64,000 bases of DNA, taken from the NCBI RefSeq assembly GCF_000378225.1, contig NZ_KB905142.1, forward strand, positions 62,001 through 126,000, read 5' to 3'. The DNA comes from Methylophilus methylotrophus DSM 46235 = ATCC 53528. GTDB lineage: Bacteria; Pseudomonadota; Gammaproteobacteria; Burkholderiales; Methylophilaceae. Positions 63,500 through 64,000 of the stretch are shown here, in pieces. The first letter of the stretch is position 1, and the number at the start of each line of letters is the position of its first letter. The position numbers and the translations under genes were made by a program. The notes below the pieces were generated by a model. It saw only the letters and a program-made list of their open reading frames with translations. It had not been told where the DNA came from and searched no databases.

Positions 63500-64000
63500 A
63501 TGAACTCTTCCAAACAACCGCAGCCTCATCAGCCATCGGAAACCGAGTCATATCTTTCGGATTTGATGCCGTATATTCGGGCGGGAAAAGATCAATTTCC
63601 CTCGAAAGAGGAATTGTTCGCCGAGATCAGCAGCGACAGGGATCATCGTAAAAAACTGGCAAGGACCTTGCAATACACGGCGGCTGTTGTTTTTTTTGCT
63701 GCCAGCATTTGGGCAGTAAACCCTACGCTCTCCACTGACATGTATACCACCCAGTATGCTGAAAATGCACAATTTTCATTACCCGACGGCAGTCGTGTGC
63801 ATTTGAACTCCAACACTAGCTTGATTTCCAAATGGAGGCTGCGTTCCAGGGAGATGACGCTGGAGAAAGGCGAGGCTTCATTTACCGTGAAACATGAACT
63901 CAGGCCATTTACGGTGGCGGTTAATGCTTCTACCGTGCGCGATATCGGTACGGAATTTAATATCTCAACAGGGGATCAATCGTTCACTACCACCGTGTTA
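63500..64000 (+). CDS. FecR-like anti-sigma factor (cut by window end)
   Basis: The first 167 codons of a FecR-type protein. The start MNSSKQPQPHQPSETESYLS is followed by a cytoplasmic anti-sigma part, one membrane helix (YTAAVVFFAASIWAVNP) and a periplasmic FecR domain (FSLPDGSRVHLNSNTSLISK, MTLEKGEASFTVKHELRPFTV, IGTEFNI). It transmits the state of a TonB receptor to the FecI-like sigma factor 54 bases upstream. The receptor gene is presumably just beyond the window. Confidence 0.9.
   Translation, partial: MNSSKQPQPHQPSETESYLSDLMPYIRAGKDQFPSKEELFAEISSDRDHRKKLARTLQYTAAVVFFAASIWAVNPTLSTDMYTTQYAENAQFSLPDGSRVHLNSNTSLISKWRLRSREMTLEKGEASFTVKHELRPFTVAVNASTVRDIGTEFNISTGDQSFTTTVL

Overview
The window is chromosomal DNA of a methylotrophic betaproteobacterium, most likely family Methylophilaceae (Methylophilus-like). 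Evidence: two separate genes for the PQQ precursor peptide PqqA; a sensor kinase with a LapD/MoxY-type periplasmic domain next to its response regulator; a betaproteobacterial set of housekeeping genes (gluQ, bpt/aat, iscX, DUF3301); and moderate GC content. No rRNA, tRNA, CRISPR array or intact insertion sequence was seen.

Layout. 1-2.3 kb is an accessory edge: an open frame running off the window beside a 22-bp palindrome, an unknown gene, two paralogous genes with the HEPN RNase-type RNxxVH motif, and the decayed 3' end of a PIN-toxin gene. 2.4-7.8 kb holds the MoxYX-like two-component system, a umuDC mutagenesis locus with pqqA copy 1 on the opposite strand between umuD and umuC, a TSUP exporter and pqqA copy 2. 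8-19 kb is mostly metabolism and housekeeping: phosphoglucomutase, an M48 protease, iscX-phosphohexomutase-retropepsin, an AsmA protein, glyA and nrdR. 19.3-22.6 kb is a translationally coupled pair: a 714-residue zincin / helical-repeat / ATP-grasp fusion and a divergent SerC-like aminotransferase. This is the strongest candidate for an undescribed system. 22.7-28.5 kb has ribD, a TatD nuclease, a DnaA-box hairpin, mtnA with a FucA/Ald2-like aldolase (methylthioadenosine salvage), an ADP-ribosyltransferase-like protein and both N-end-rule aminoacyl transferases.

28.5-46.2 kb is rich in signalling and envelope functions: a Cache-PAS-GGDEF-EAL protein, a YgiQ radical SAM enzyme, a DUF2235 hydrolase plus membrane patatin pair, a TraB/GumN protein, two response regulators divergent from a CHASE3 kinase, YqjE/YqjD-like proteins, an EF-hand/BON protein, a second BON protein, a lipocalin, a glycine-zipper protein and a GAF-GGDEF cyclase. 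46.3-64 kb contains a Gdx/SMR exporter, RNA-modifying enzymes, Hsp33, a Fur-boxed TonB receptor, gluQ, amtB behind a recognisable NtrC/sigma-54 promoter, modABC, small stress-type proteins, TetR- and ArsR-type regulators around an Old Yellow Enzyme (the ArsR/OYE spacer carries a perfect 15-bp inverted repeat), an EamA transporter, and a Fur-boxed FecI/FecR pair cut by the window end.

Start sites were chosen by ribosome-binding sites and family alignment. Where the longest frame begins with TTG or GTG, an internal ATG was usually preferred and the reason is given.
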